This document shows, one piece after another, positions 1 through 12,999 of a stretch of DNA of 64,000 nt (position 1 is the first letter of the stretch; every line of letters begins with the position of its first letter). The stretch lies in the NCBI GenBank assembly GCA_029891345.1, contig CM057003.1:7854709-7918708 (forward strand). The letters are read 5' to 3'. Source of the DNA: Dryococelus australis. Lineage: Eukaryota > Arthropoda > Insecta > Phasmatodea > Phasmatidae. Made by a program: the position numbers and the translations under genes. The notes beneath the pieces were generated by a model. The model was not told where the DNA came from. It was given only the letters and a program-made list of their open reading frames with translations, and searched no databases.

Positions 1-372
1 CGATTTATTAAGGTGGCCTGTTTTAAATGCCTCACCCGGTATATGACATATCTGGTTATTTCGTAAGTATGCCCTGTACCACAAGCGTTTCATACTTCTC
101 TTAGCTTAAAAATACGTTATTTTTTGTTAAGGTAAACGTTTACTTATATTCTTTGTATAAAATATACTATTTAATTTATAATTAATAAGAATAAAAACAG
201 TGAGAAAATATGTGAGTTGGACGTGCCTAGTAATAAATAGTTCTAATGCAAAGTATTATTAAACTTAATGATCATGAATGCGGTGTGTAGTCCCTTTGGC
301 GTAATTTTCTAGACTAGGTTAGGTTTTGTTTTGCATGAGGAATGTCTCGGAAGCGCCGCGAATAGACTATAA
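1..372 (+). mobile_element. Short TIR DNA element, subfamily B (left end outside the window)
   Basis: The last ~370 bp of a non-autonomous DNA element cut by the window start. It matches the copies at 41039-41454 and 22320-22736 in the same order, including the internal stretch around 60-95 and the 3' end GAATAGACTATA. No coding capacity. The TA-flanked inverted termini suggest mobilisation by a Tc1/mariner-type transposase (inference). Confidence 0.6.
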
Positions 373-477
373 CAGGCGATTCTACGAATAACTAATATGT
401 TGCAAACCAGCTGGCGTTCCTCGAGGCTACCATTGCGGAAACGGGGCGCTCGGACCTTGCGCCTTCAGTTGATGAAG

Positions 478-479
478 AG

Positions 480-530
<51 letters not shown>
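478..530. repeat. (GA)n microsatellite inside a GC-rich possible coding remnant
   Basis: An almost pure GA dinucleotide tract of ~52 bp. The flanks (about 397-678) are GC-richer than the surroundings and stay open on the + strand. Different frames look protein-like on each side of the tract: an acidic linker-like stretch before it, and after it a frame reading VPDPMDIITAARG. This could be a decayed host or transposon coding fragment expanded by the repeat. I do not recognise the protein. Confidence 0.8.
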
Positions 531-531
<1 letters not shown>

Positions 532-679
532 CGAGTGCGAAGCGCTTCGAGCGAATCTTTGAAGCGCCAATCATTTCAATCCACCGTGCCGGACCCTATG
601 GACATCATCACTGCTGCCAGAGGGAGGCAACTAGCCCGCAAAATGGGGACCACGATAAGAGTGGATCACGTGGAATAGC

Positions 680-1615
680 TGGCGGCAGATTTGCCCACAG
701 GAAAATCCATAGGCTCAAAATGAAGCAGGCCGCTTGTTCGTATTCTGTACGTGTACACAACGTTGGCATGTCCAAAAGGAACACGAATGTCAAAGTCACA
801 TGATCAACAGCGATGCACGTGTTTGTTTATATCTTAATTTAGGCTCCAAATGACAAGCAGTATTATATTAATCAAATACCGTTTTGAATTCAATCGAACT
901 GCATTGCAAATTGTTTAAGAGGAAGTATAAAATAATTTTTAAGAACTTGTTAACTAAGGAGTGTTCTAACCTTAAATGCAGTGCACGCACATTTTTACTA
1001 TTCGTATTGGCAGAAAAGCAGTTCAATGTTGGGACACTGTTCGTGCGTGGTCAGCGAGATAGGCCTATCTCGTCTTTAGTATATAGGGAAATTAAAGCGC
1101 CCACTCCCCAAGCTATAGCTAGCTGGTCGTTGATTTGACATCATCCGGGAACGCAATTAGCTACGGATTCTCTTGGATTCCGGGTGTGATAGCCCGGCAC
1201 TATCACTTGTTACGGTAGCGTGTCGCGAAGTAGTCAGAATAGGCCGTGGACTTCAGATGCGAACCTACCTAGGAACACCGGTGAAACACAGAGAAAATGT
1301 TTGCCTCTATCACTTCTGCGGAAACGGACAGACATTGCGTATTTGAGTTTGTAAAGACATTATAAATAATTATGATCTCATAAATCGCACACTACCAGTA
1401 AATTCTGGAGTGGTTGCACATAAAGTATGTTTGCTAAAAAATTAGTGGCATTACAAAAACAACACGCGTCAAGTCTGGCGTGCAATTCGATGTAGACGGT
1501 GTTTATGTCATCCAACATTTTCTCCTGGGGCGTAGGCAACCGCTGATGATGCAAACATTTTTTAATGTCTATGTAATTCGTCTAACCAGACACTGCAAGA
1601 AAATTGTAATAATAC
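680..1615. other. Gene-free stretch
   Basis: AT-rich DNA with only short, low-quality open frames. No RNA gene or repeat family of this window was recognised. Probably intergenic or intronic. Confidence 0.5.
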
Positions 1616-2090
1616 TGAGTCATATCTATTTATAATTAACTTTATTTACGTCAGTTTCAGCCATAAATGTTTGCGGCAAATGGACGCACATAGAATTAAT
1701 TACAAAAATTATTTACTACATTATTATTACAATCCTTGCGTGCAATCATAGTAAATACTATGATGATCTCTTTTGAAGAAGATTTTATTATGAATCCTGC
1801 TTTCTGAAGTATACAGAATGGAAATGCGCTTAAATTTGGTTAAAAATGCGGACTCTATCGATCGATTAATTTTTCACTTTTAAAAAGGATATTTTAGTAA
1901 ATTATTTTATATTGTTTCAAAATATATACACTCTTATTTCATATAAGCCTACAGCATAAATCGCACTTTTCTGACAATTTCCATGGTGTCTGTACTACTT
2001 TTTCATGAGTTATTCACGTTATATAGTCGGGTGCAGTGCTCCATAGGCAGTTGCTTTACTTCAACCTTAAGTGCGTGAGCTGAGAATGGC
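1616..2090 (+). mobile_element. Half copy of a foldback element (family C)
   Basis: Matches the loop and right arm of the complete foldback element at 40269-41038. The shared text runs from the CATAAATG-containing loop, inverted relative to the other copy, to the terminal block with CTCCATAGGCAGTTGC. The left arm is not recognisable, so the copy is truncated or heavily decayed. No coding capacity. Confidence 0.6.
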
Positions 2091-2115
2091 CTGAGGTGTT
2101 AACAACAACCCACTG

Positions 2116-2583
2116 ATGTCAGAAGTTTTAAACAAGGCGGAGAATCTCGCAGGTGTTGGACATTATGGTAAAGTGCTTGGGGAACGTATACCTACGCACA
2201 TACCTGCGCGAACTTTGGCCTTCCCGCCTAACGTGGTGCACCGGGCAAGGAGGAGGGGCTGGGCCGTCCGGCAGGTCTTCCGCTTAACGTCGTTAACCGT
2301 AGGGGAGGGGTGGTTTGGAGAAGGGGGTGCGAGTTGTGAGGTAATCAGGTCATGGGAAGCGACGCCGTCCTACGGCAACCTTCATCAAGCCCGCTCGCGA
2401 CCTGCAGGACCACGAGCAAGTCACCCCTCGTCTTCAACGTCGGACACTTTCACCCTCACTCACACAGCCACCCTCCTTCACCGCAGCTTTAGGATCCACT
2501 TAAGGGACAGCCGAGGAACTTGCAAACTATGCCCTCTCTCTCCCGTCGACCCTCGCCACATCCTCTGGCTCTCCAAGTGGTGA
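2116..2583 (+). pseudogene. Possible non-LTR retrotransposon C-terminal fragment (weak)
   Basis: A 155-codon GC-rich frame in AT-rich surroundings. Its last ~30 codons read CKLCPLSPVDPRHILW. The Cys-x2-Cys followed by Asp-x2-His-Ile-Leu resembles the zinc-knuckle-like tail that closes many R1/Jockey/I-clade LINE polyproteins. The upstream part shows no reverse-transcriptase motif and may be non-coding. It could also be a chance frame in a GC-rich island. Confidence 0.25.
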
Positions 2584-2917
2584 CGACCTAGATAGATATC
2601 AACCCCCTTAAGACGACGATGATAGCTCTCGACTGCGGAGTCAGGCCACTCGGTGACAGATCGTCGGGACTGTTATTAACACGGTGATAGTACGTAGTTC
2701 ACCGCGCGCTGTTCGTCTCTTCACTCTGTTGGGAATGAAGTTTTACTCACGTCAAGTTCGGTTAACATTTTGTTCGTTCTTCTTCATAGCCGCCGAATTC
2801 TCGTTTCCACCAGCTGGGGGCGAGTCTGAAACATCCTACTTTGTTTTTAATGTTATCGCTCGCATCCCTTTTTTTCTCTCTTAATTGCATGTTTGTGTAC
2901 ATGGTTGTATGCGCAGG

Positions 2918-3331
2918 TAAAGGCTGTTCACCATAAAGTGAGCACTTTTTTAAAATCAACCTTATAAAATGTCACTGCTTCTACAAGCGTTTATTTTAAC
3001 TGGCGCACTGAGTGGCATGAACCCAGTAAAGTTAGGTAACCATGAATGGAAAGTAGTTCCACTTCTTAACGTCGAATTTAAAGCGTTGTTTAACCTATTG
3101 TGATACCTTAAGTTATTTCTTTCGCTCTCTGTTTAATGCTTCGAAGTGTAACTTGGCAGATTTGTAAAATATTTATTTTTATAATAACTTGATAGTTTCA
3201 CCTGTGTGGATAAAGTGATGAAACCCATGGCAGTGATAATTTTACAAAAAATGGAAGAATAAACAACGTTCAGACGAGTAGATGTTACGCAGGGATTTCA
3301 AAAGTGCTCAGTTTACCGTGAGCAACCTACA
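2918..3331 (+). mobile_element. Short TIR DNA element, subfamily A2
   Basis: Starts TAAAGGCTGTTCACCATAAA and ends with the inverted counterpart GTTTACCGTGAGCAACCTA. The interior aligns with the copy at 59023-59433 (a shared GTAACCATGAATGG-type stretch and a CCCATGGCAGTG-type stretch). Length ~414 bp, non-coding. Confidence 0.75.
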
Positions 3332-4612
3332 ACTACATAATTTAAAATATTAAAAAAATAAATTAACACAGAATTGAAATATTTCTTGCAGGTATTTTAT
3401 GATTATCAAGTTAGTAGAATTTCGAAACTTTCTATACACTTCTTCTTGGTTCATCGCCACTATGGTTCACAATCCAACATCAGTTCTATATTAGTAAAGG
3501 TACTTATAGCTGTTAAAAATTTAAACATGCTTACAGTTTACACTGAAATATTGCTGCTTTCGATCGTGTAAATGCTTAAAATTGTAATGCAATGTTTTAA
3601 AAACAATAAGCAGTTTACTATGAGTCGTAGATACTTATTACAAACTGAAGTAATTACCGATATCTGTCTATTAACCCAGAGTTATGATGCTTTTACTGGA
3701 TGAAAAGTGGAAGTGAGAGAGATCGCCCGCTTGCCTACACTCTTCCCTCCCGAACTCAGCGCCTATGCTTGTGATTTCACTTAAAGCTCGGCTCCACACC
3801 TTTCGCAGAAATTCTCCGTTTTCGTGTAATAAGTTCGGATTCAGAGTAATTACTGACAGTGTACGCTCACAGAAAACTTAAATTTTACGAGTTGATTAGT
3901 ATTTGTCTGCTTAATTTTAATTGTATCTTATCTGCCAGTAGCAAAATGTCAGGAACACATTTATATATTATCAATAAGTAATTGCCTTTTTGCAAGAGTG
4001 AAATAACAAACAGTAAAAATTATATACTAAAGTATTAAACAACTCTTAAATTTTAACTTTTATATAATCAGACCTTCACAATTATGGATCTGAAACTGGA
4101 ATTATGACACAAAAACGAAGAATTTATGTATAGGCCTAATAGGTGAAGCCGGTGCTTAAGGACCCCTTTTTTGAAGCTGATTTCCACGTTTGAGGCTGAG
4201 AAGCGTGGGGTCGATAAGGGCTACAGTGACACGCTCGGCAAGTACGCCATCACCTCTACGCGCAAGGCTCTGAATAGGCGCGCAGTGTTCTCGTGCTGCG
4301 TGTACCTATGGGACTTTAAGCCGCGATCCTGTAATTGTGTTGGTGGAAATTCTGCAGGGAGGTTCTGTGCGGTGTCTACGAGTATTTTTTGTATGGATCC
4401 GACGCGTAGTGACATTTTTGTAAATCAGCACACCGGGGGCACGTATAATAGTTTAAGGGAACATGTATATTTCAAACACGCAGTTCAGGTGACAAGAGAA
4501 GCGTGTCCTAATTCGTTAGTTCATTAATGATATTTAACACTGTACAAAAACCTTAGAATATTTCGCGTACATATGAGACGGCTATTCATTCTTGTGTCCA
4601 GCATGATTACTA
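3332..4612. other. Gene-free stretch with a GC-rich patch
   Basis: Mostly AT-rich non-coding DNA. About 4175-4525 is GC-richer and holds a 118-codon open frame on the + strand that resembles no family I know and shows no domain. I treat it as probably non-coding. Confidence 0.4.
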
Positions 4613-5040
4613 TAGGCTATTCACGGTTAAATGTGCACTTTGAAAGCCCTGCTTAAGATCTACTTGTATGCACGTTGTGTTGGCCAACTCCTTCGGGGTG
4701 TGTAAAAATTAAAATTATCATGGGCCTCATCGCTTTATTCATACGTTGGTCAAATAAAATTGTGAAATTATTGAAAAAGTAAATACTTTACATATCTGCT
4801 CATTTTTACGCTTAGAGGCATTAAAAAAGCAGAATGCCAAAGATGTATCTTTAAGTTATCACAAATGGTTACCTAACATTTTTTGTTCCACGTTAAGATA
4901 TGGAACTATTTTCCATCCATCGTTACCAACTTTGCCGTGTGAATGTCACTCAGTGCCTCCATTAAAATATATGATAGCGGCAGCAACTTTTTCTAAGGTT
5001 CATTTCTAAAGTGCTCACTTTATTGTGAAGATCCTTTACA
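4613..5040 (+). mobile_element. Short TIR DNA element, subfamily A2
   Basis: Begins TATAGGCTATTCACGG after a TA and ends with AAAGTGCTCACTTTATTGTG. The interior carries the A2 signature CTTGTATGCACGTTGTG, also seen at 35986-36413 and 57669-58105. ~428 bp, no open frame. Confidence 0.8.
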
Positions 5041-5697
5041 CGTTGATTACAACACACGTAACCTCACAACTGGTATTTAGTATGGAGAGTGTATTTTTAT
5101 GTGCCTAAGGATAGTGTTCGCTGCGTGATCGAACTCATCCTGTCTACAGCGATGTTAATGTTCGAAAGTTGGCAGGGCTTTTAAAAGTGTTCATTCAAAC
5201 TCGAACAGTACGTATAGTCGGTTAGTTGTTATTTTTATCACTTTTTAAACTCAATATTTGAAGAAATGTCCGTGTTTTGCAGCTGCGTGTATTTTAACGT
5301 AAAATCCTACTTTCGGGTTTATAGTTACGTTGGTTACAATCAGTGGAAATATATTAATATGTTTCTATTTCGTATTAAAAGTATAACTTTTGAAATTGTT
5401 GGTCACTAAAATATCTTTTTGTACACATTGTATTAAATTAGGCACAAAATTAGTATACATGATGTTACTAAACTGGTACGTGTATTACAGTTACTAAGTA
5501 ACTGCTATTTTTAATTCGTACATGTGGCTGAAAGATGTACATGTCGCTGAAAGTTGATGATAGGAGAGAGAGAGAGAGAAAAAAAAAAATTAGAATTCAT
5601 GTCACACTAAAATGCTTTGTTAATAGTGGACTATATTATTCGCAAGGTGGTAGAACATAATTAAGGAATATTTTGCCCAATACGACTAAAGCATTTA
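5041..5697. other. Gene-free stretch
   Basis: AT-rich DNA with a short (AG)n/(A)n tract at about 5565-5590. No gene signal seen. Confidence 0.5.
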
Positions 5698-7866
<2,169 letters not shown>

Positions 7867-7959
7867 GTGAGCATGTGGAGAGCAGGTTGTCTCTATGAGT
7901 TACTCCAGTTGGAATACTCCATCGACAGCCTTCCAGCAGCGCTATCGATTTCAACGATG

Positions 7960-8560
7960 TCTTCAGCTGTTCCAGCAGCCTCTTTACCTGTGACTAGCAC
8001 TCGCACCACTGGCAGAGCCATCTGGTTCTTTGGCTGCACCACCTTCAACACATCTCGCGCCATCGGCTGGACCATCCTCGCCAGAGATAACGTATCCCTG
8101 CATCTACTGCGACAGTGTATTTTTGTACCAAAACAATGCACGTCGTTTTGAAATTCACGGATGTATCAAGAATCCAAACAGGATAAGGTAACTTTGCTTC
8201 AAATATGGGTTGATGTTCTAGGTAATGACCTTTTTTGCAAACATATAAGGTCGTGTAAAGTTAAACTGCGGGATTCATCAGTGCCATTTCTGTAAGAAAG
8301 AGATCCTGCAAACGTCACCATTGCTGTGATCAATTGCAATAACCATCATTTCTCTACTCCTTTCCCACCTACATCATCTACGTATGCAATACCAACATCA
8401 GTTCCTGTACGTTAGGGCGAGCCGAAACCTCATGCGGCCAGCAATGTACTACCAGCCTATCGGTGTCGCTTTTGCTGCATGGATTTCGCATTTAAACTCA
8501 CCCTGCGCCTCCATGAAATTCACGAGTGTATGAAAACTTGGTTTAATGTATTACTGGGGT
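7960..8560 (+). pseudogene. Decayed multi-zinc-finger coding remnant
   Basis: Three Cys-x2-Cys finger-like units occur in different + frames. Near 8096-8150 one reads YPCIYCDSVF and continues to FEIHGC. Near 8262-8300 one reads CHFCKKEI and then stops. Near 8463-8530 one reads CRFCCMDF and continues to LHEIHEC. The first and third share the spacing Cys-x2-Cys-x15-His-x-Cys and a matching Glu-Ile-His block, so they look like repeated units of one protein. A Pro/Ser-rich linker-like stretch precedes the first unit. Frames change between units and stops intervene, so nothing intact could be made. It may be an old zinc-finger gene duplicate or part of a transposon protein. Confidence 0.4.
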
Positions 8561-8799
8561 CAGCTGACTCGAAGACTATGAATAAAAAATCATGTGAATG
8601 AAATAGTGGTAGATTTTAGCGATTAAAATATATTTTGGAAATAATAGTGCGTTTAATTTATTCCTTTTTGTCAAAAATAAGTTCGGAACTTAAGATATAA
8701 AATGCATTTAAGGAAAAATTAATTGTATACGGTGGATAAGGTTTTAGGACGAGAAACTAAAGATTTTTCTATGTCTATAAATACGAGTACCGTCAGCTC

Positions 8800-9027
8800 A
8801 CATGGTTATGAAGTCGAGAAGTTAACACCACCTATGTGTTGAAAATAGAATCCAATAGGGAGGGCGCCGACAGCACCACCTATAATTAAAAAACAAAAAT
8901 AAATATGGCTGCTTCCTGGTGGCTAAATAGGCAGATCACCTGGTGACGAAATCGAGAAAATGGTGCCACCTAGATGTTGAAAATGTAAGCAAATGAGAAT
9001 CTAAAAAAACACCAAGATGGCTGCATT
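8800..9027 (+). repeat. Diverged tandem duplication, two units
   Basis: Units 8800-8913 and 8938-9027 share, in order, a GAAGTCGAGAA/GAAATCGAGAA block, an ACCACCTA/GCCACCTA block, GTTGAAAAT, and a terminal ATGGCTGC. They are separated by ~25 bp. No coding capacity is evident. Confidence 0.55.
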
Positions 9028-9392
9028 AGACAGAATGAGCAATGGCGAATTAGTGAAGGGGGAAGAGGGGAGTTCAAAAGAATGCGATTAATTTGTGGTG
9101 GGGGTGGGATGATAGAGGCCTACCGATTCATTGGTCGAACGAATGTGAGTAATTTACCAATGATAATCATGGGTGGGGATTGTGAGTTTCAGTCGTCTGC
9201 TAGTCGTGGTGCTGGAGGGACCCCCAGAAAAGTAAATTTCTTAATAATAAACTTTAATAATACCTTTTTAATAATATTCATTTTAACTTTTAATAATCTA
9301 TACTTACAAAACCAATTTTAATACATTTTTATAAATACCTGGGAATTTTTTTAGATTTTTTTAACTTTTTAAGAATTTTTTGCGTTTTTATA

Positions 9393-9443
9393 GTCAAAGT
9401 TCACCGGGGTCAAGGTCAAAATACACAGTCAGGGTCAAGGTCA
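9393..9443 (+). promoter_or_regulatory. Cluster of nuclear-receptor-like half-sites
   Basis: TCAAGGTCA occurs exactly twice (9410-9418 and 9435-9443), preceded by an HNF4-like TCAAAGTTCA at 9393-9402. TCAAGGTCA is the extended half-site of FTZ-F1/ERR-type orphan receptors (established knowledge). Three related sites within ~50 bp are suggestive, but the neighbourhood has no recognised gene and short motifs arise by chance. Confidence 0.3.
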
Positions 9444-9814
9444 CCTACATCCAACATTGCGGAGACAATATGGCAGTAGGGGGACCGGGTTTACAGAACA
9501 CGAACAGCTCTGCTGCTCTGCCCCCCCCCCCTAAGCATTCTGCTGCAACCATTTTTTTTCTTCACGAGAGGATGTATTAATGGGAGTATGTTGTTAAGTT
9601 GAAGTTCCTCGGAGGACTATAATTAAATCTCACGTCGTTTTCGATATTTTGCAAAAATTACAGTTTAAAATCATCCTTAAGTGTTCAATTTATGTAGAAA
9701 GTGTACTGTATATTTTATATTTATTTTGAACATCGTTATGCCCAACTAAGGAGCCACGTTTGAACTTATTAGGCAGATATATGTGGTTTCTACTTCTCCC
9801 AAAATATCTTTATC

Positions 9815-10350
9815 TTTTAACTGTGGTTTTTCTTGCCTTCTTTTGTCCAGGTTTTGTTGGTTTGAGTTCTAGCTTTATAGGCAAATTGATGTTTGTTGAT
9901 TAATGTTCTTAGTGTAGATCTGTCCCGTATCATGTCTCCGGTGATTTCTTTAAGGACCCTTTCAATCCCAGTTAGCCAATTGTTCTTGACTTCGTATGAT
10001 AGGGCAAGACTGAGATTTCTTTTAATCATCCTATCAGTGTTCATTCTGAGAATGTGGCACTAGAGTTTGTCACCTTTTCGTGAAAGTGTCAGAATTTATC
10101 AGAACCATGTTATAGTTCATGAGATTTTCTTTACATCCATATAACATCTGTGCTAACAGGGCAAAGAATTCTCTGGTTTTGCTATGTCTTCAATGAGTGA
10201 TCTACCTCCAATTGTCAAGGTTTCCGATGCGTATAATCCTTCAGGTTTGATTACCATATTGCTTTTATTTTATGTTATATAAGGAATCACCTTACGAAGT
10301 TTGTCAGTTGAATTCCCCCTTAACCTGTATATATCCAACAGTCGTCGCTC
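9815..10350 (-). pseudogene. 3' fragment of an RTE-like LINE reverse transcriptase ORF
   Basis: Reading the - strand, about 10300-10170 gives the end of a LINE RT domain (LRKVIPY, then MVIKPEGLYASETL). A later frame (10044-9817) gives IERVLKEITGDMIRDRSTLR and a Lys/Arg-rich tail, as in the C-terminus of insect RTE-type ORFs. Stops and frame changes break it, and the upstream catalytic YxDD part is missing, as expected for a 5'-truncated LINE. The clade is uncertain. Confidence 0.55.
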
Positions 10351-11040
10351 GTGGTAATTCTTGCCCGCGTATCTCTCGTGTTCGTATTTCTCGAAACAAA
10401 TGAGGAAAAATCTCCTTCAGTGGATTCCTTAAAAACAAACCAGGGCTCATCGAAGTCTACGCCGCTGACGAGGACACATCAACCTACAGGATGTCGGATA
10501 GCAAAATATTGAGGATTCTCTATTTGTTCAATCATTGGCCCACATTTTTCTCGAATGAAAATTTTTTGCGCTTTATATCTTTTTGAATAATGTGATGTAA
10601 AATCCAAAAGAGTTCTGTTTTGCTACAGCTATAGTAACAAATACTAAGTTTTACAAACTATACTAATTCTGTGGGCTACCATGTGAGACATATGTAATCA
10701 CCAAATAACAGACCATATATAGGATGAAAAAAGTGATACTAAGAAATGTTTGCCCGTTTCTAGTTTTTTTTTTTTTTTTTTATAAATTAAATGTTCTTTT
10801 GTGAATACATATATGTCAAGCGGTAGTCTATGGCATTAGTTTACGTTTCAAATTTTTTTTTTTCATTTGTATAACTAAACTGAAAAAAAAATTAGATTTT
10901 ACATTCAATTATTTAAAAAATATATAAAGTGTGAAATTGTTATATTCGAAGAAAATGTCATCCCATACAATGTGTACAGGTTGATAAAACAATTAATTTC
11001 TTTGGTATCGAACGTCCTTAATCTACCTCATACCGACGTC
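10351..11040. other. Gene-free stretch
   Basis: AT-rich with poly-T and poly-A runs near 10764-10782 and 10853-10905. No gene recognised. Confidence 0.5.
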
Positions 11041-11390
11041 CTCAGACATTTGTGACGCAGGCGCGCGGTGGGTCGGAAATTCCAGGGCGCCGCCACCGCG
11101 AGGAATCCCAGCTATTCGGCAGCCGCTGGAATTCCAGGTCGTATTCTAGTCGTCTCCGAGCCCGCGCCTCTTTTCCTCCTCCCCTCCCCCCGACATGGAC
11201 CGCTCTTGAGATCCGCGACAGGTTTGACCTCATCACACAACAATGGGGCGGCGGGAGCTATCGCTCGCTCCCCTGTTCCGCGGGCTCGGCTGGACAATGG
11301 TATCAATGAGGCTGCTCTGTGAACCGCGGACTGATATCTGGACCCGGGAGCTGTGCTACGGCTACTCTGTATCTCCGAAATAAGTGAGCA
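11041..11390. other. GC/CpG-rich island
   Basis: A sharply GC-rich, CpG-rich ~350-bp patch in AT-rich DNA, open in several frames on both strands simply because stops are rare. It may be a promoter or first-exon region of a host gene. No protein homology or splice pattern lets me say which. Confidence 0.4.
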
Positions 11391-11391
11391 A

Positions 11392-12010
11392 CAGGATACG
11401 ATAACTTCACACTTGTATGAAGCCCTGTTTAAGTTCTACTTCCTGGATGTAATCCTCCACCTAGCGCAAAATATAAGCTTAACTAAGTCAAGAAGAAAAT
11501 AACACCAGAGGGACAACGCATAACATTCGGACACACTCAGTCTAATAATACTTTGCATAAGAACTATTTTCGTACTAGGCATTACCAACACACTTATTTT
11601 CTCACTGTGGGGGGGCCGCGGTGGCCGAGCGGTTAGTCTGCTCGCCTCCCACCAAGGCGAACCGGGTTCAATCTCCGGCCGGGTCACCGGATTTTCGCAT
11701 GCGGGAATCGTGCCCGACGATGCCGTTTGTCGGCGGGTTTTCTCGGGGTTTTCCCGTTTCCCCCGCCCCTTCATCCCTGCGCTACTCCATACTCACCGCA
11801 ATCATCCTCATCGGGTCTCAAGACCTCGTTGCTAAGAGCCGCCCAAATATCTTCACAATTTCTCACTGAGTTTATCCATACTACTTATAAATGAAAAAAT
11901 ATATATATAATTTATAGAGAAAACATTTTAAAAATTTCAATTTATCCAAAAATAAGTTACTTTTATGTTAACAGAAGTATAAAACGCTTGTGATACATGG
12001 CATAATTAGG
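11392..12010 (-). mobile_element. Short TIR DNA element, subfamily B, interrupted by a SINE
   Basis: 11392-11607 and 11869-12010 align with other subfamily B copies in reverse orientation: CTTCACAC terminus, GAAGCCCTGTTTAAG, ACACCAGAGGGACAA, then AAGTTACTTTTATG further in. The SINE at 11608-11858 splits the copy. The far end lacks a recognisable terminus. Confidence 0.6.
11608..11858 (+). mobile_element. tRNA-derived SINE
   Basis: The head carries a Pol III A-box-like GTGGCCGAGCGGTTA and a B-box-like GGGTTCAATCTC, followed by the body shared with the other copies (GGGAATCGTGCC, GGTTTTCTCGGGG) and the tail CTCAAGACCTCG plus GAGCCGCCCAAAT. It is flanked by the direct repeat TTTCTCACTG (11598-11607 and 11859-11868), a target-site duplication. 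Apparent ORFs across it are incidental. Retroposition would depend on a LINE partner. Confidence 0.85.
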
Positions 12011-12240
12011 AGACAACTAAGCACGGCATACATGGGATGATATATGGAATGTTTTATTCAAGCAGTGTGAAGAAACAGCAACTATGCTATGTAAAGGTGT
12101 GTTCATACGTGGTCGTCGGTTGGGTGAGAATAGTACTCTGTTGAAAAATGTTGTATGACCTGCTCGTTCCACCTTAAGAGGACTACCAACTAAAATGTTT
12201 TCTGTAAAATCGTTGTTTGTGCGAATACGCAAATCTGTCG

Positions 12241-12470
12241 CAGTTGTTTGGAGAAATTTGGGCGGTTCTCGTCATCGAGGGTCTTGAGAGCCGGCGAGGA
12301 TGGAGTGAGGTGAGTATGCAGCGGTGACGGAATGCTGAGGGGAGGGGGAGTGGGAGATCCCTGAGGAAACCCGCCGACCAGCGGCATCGTCTGGCACGAC
12401 TCCCACATACGAAAATCCGGTAGCGACTCCGTCGGGAACCAAAACCTGTTCGCCTGTAGTCGGTTCACGA
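12241..12470 (-). mobile_element. tRNA-derived SINE, reverse orientation, head decayed
   Basis: The reverse complement of the family: tail GGGTCTTGAGAGCC near 12280, body GGAAACCCGCCGACC near 12365, and a degraded B-box around 12436-12450. The A-box is not convincing. ~230 bp. Confidence 0.75.
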
Positions 12471-12786
12471 CAGGAACAGACTTTTGAACAACACCTTAGT
12501 CGTCAGCTACAAACATTAACTACAAACTACAAACATTGACTGCGCGGGTACAGTTAGTTTGGCAGCACGTAGAGAGAATATAATTCTAACGTTTTAACGT
12601 ATTTTTTAATCTACTGGTTTAAAATGGGAGTATGAAATATTCCGAGAAAGTCTGTTCCAGTCGTGAACGGACTATAGATAGAAGACGAGTTGTCTGACCA
12701 CTACAGCACCACAGCCTCTCTATATCAATAAATACATTTTTTGGGAATACCGCTTTTTTTCCAGAAAATATTAAAAACTAATTATC
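12471..12786. other. Gene-free stretch with an isolated element end
   Basis: Contains CGTGAACGGACTATA at about 12661-12675, identical in style to a subfamily B terminus, but no aligned interior beside it. Otherwise nothing recognised. Confidence 0.4.
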
Positions 12787-12999
12787 TAAAGGCTGTTCAC
12801 GATAAAGGAAGCACTTTTGAAATCAACCTTAGAACTTAAATTATTTCTCCCGCTTTCTGTATTTGACCGACGCAGGAATAAAGTGATGATGATCGTGGCA
12901 ATGTTATTTTTACATAGGGCGGAGGAACACACGACGTGTATAGAAGTAGATCTTAAGCAGAGCTTTTAAAAGTTCTCATTTTACCGTGAACAGCCTATA
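12787..12999 (+). mobile_element. Short TIR DNA element, subfamily A2, internally deleted
   Basis: Starts TAAAGGCTGTTCACGATAAA and ends TTTTACCGTGAACAGCCTA. At ~213 bp it is half the usual A2 length. The interior keeps the GACCGACGCAGGAATAAAGTG block found at 59300, so the middle was deleted. Confidence 0.75.

Noticed and set aside
2684-2884. Short open frames overlapping on both strands near a subfamily A2 element
   Set aside because: No conserved motif, no start context, and part lies inside or beside a non-coding element.
4171-4527. 118-codon + strand frame in a GC-rich patch
   Set aside because: No domain or family resemblance; the length is within chance for GC-rich DNA and no splice or promoter signal supports it.
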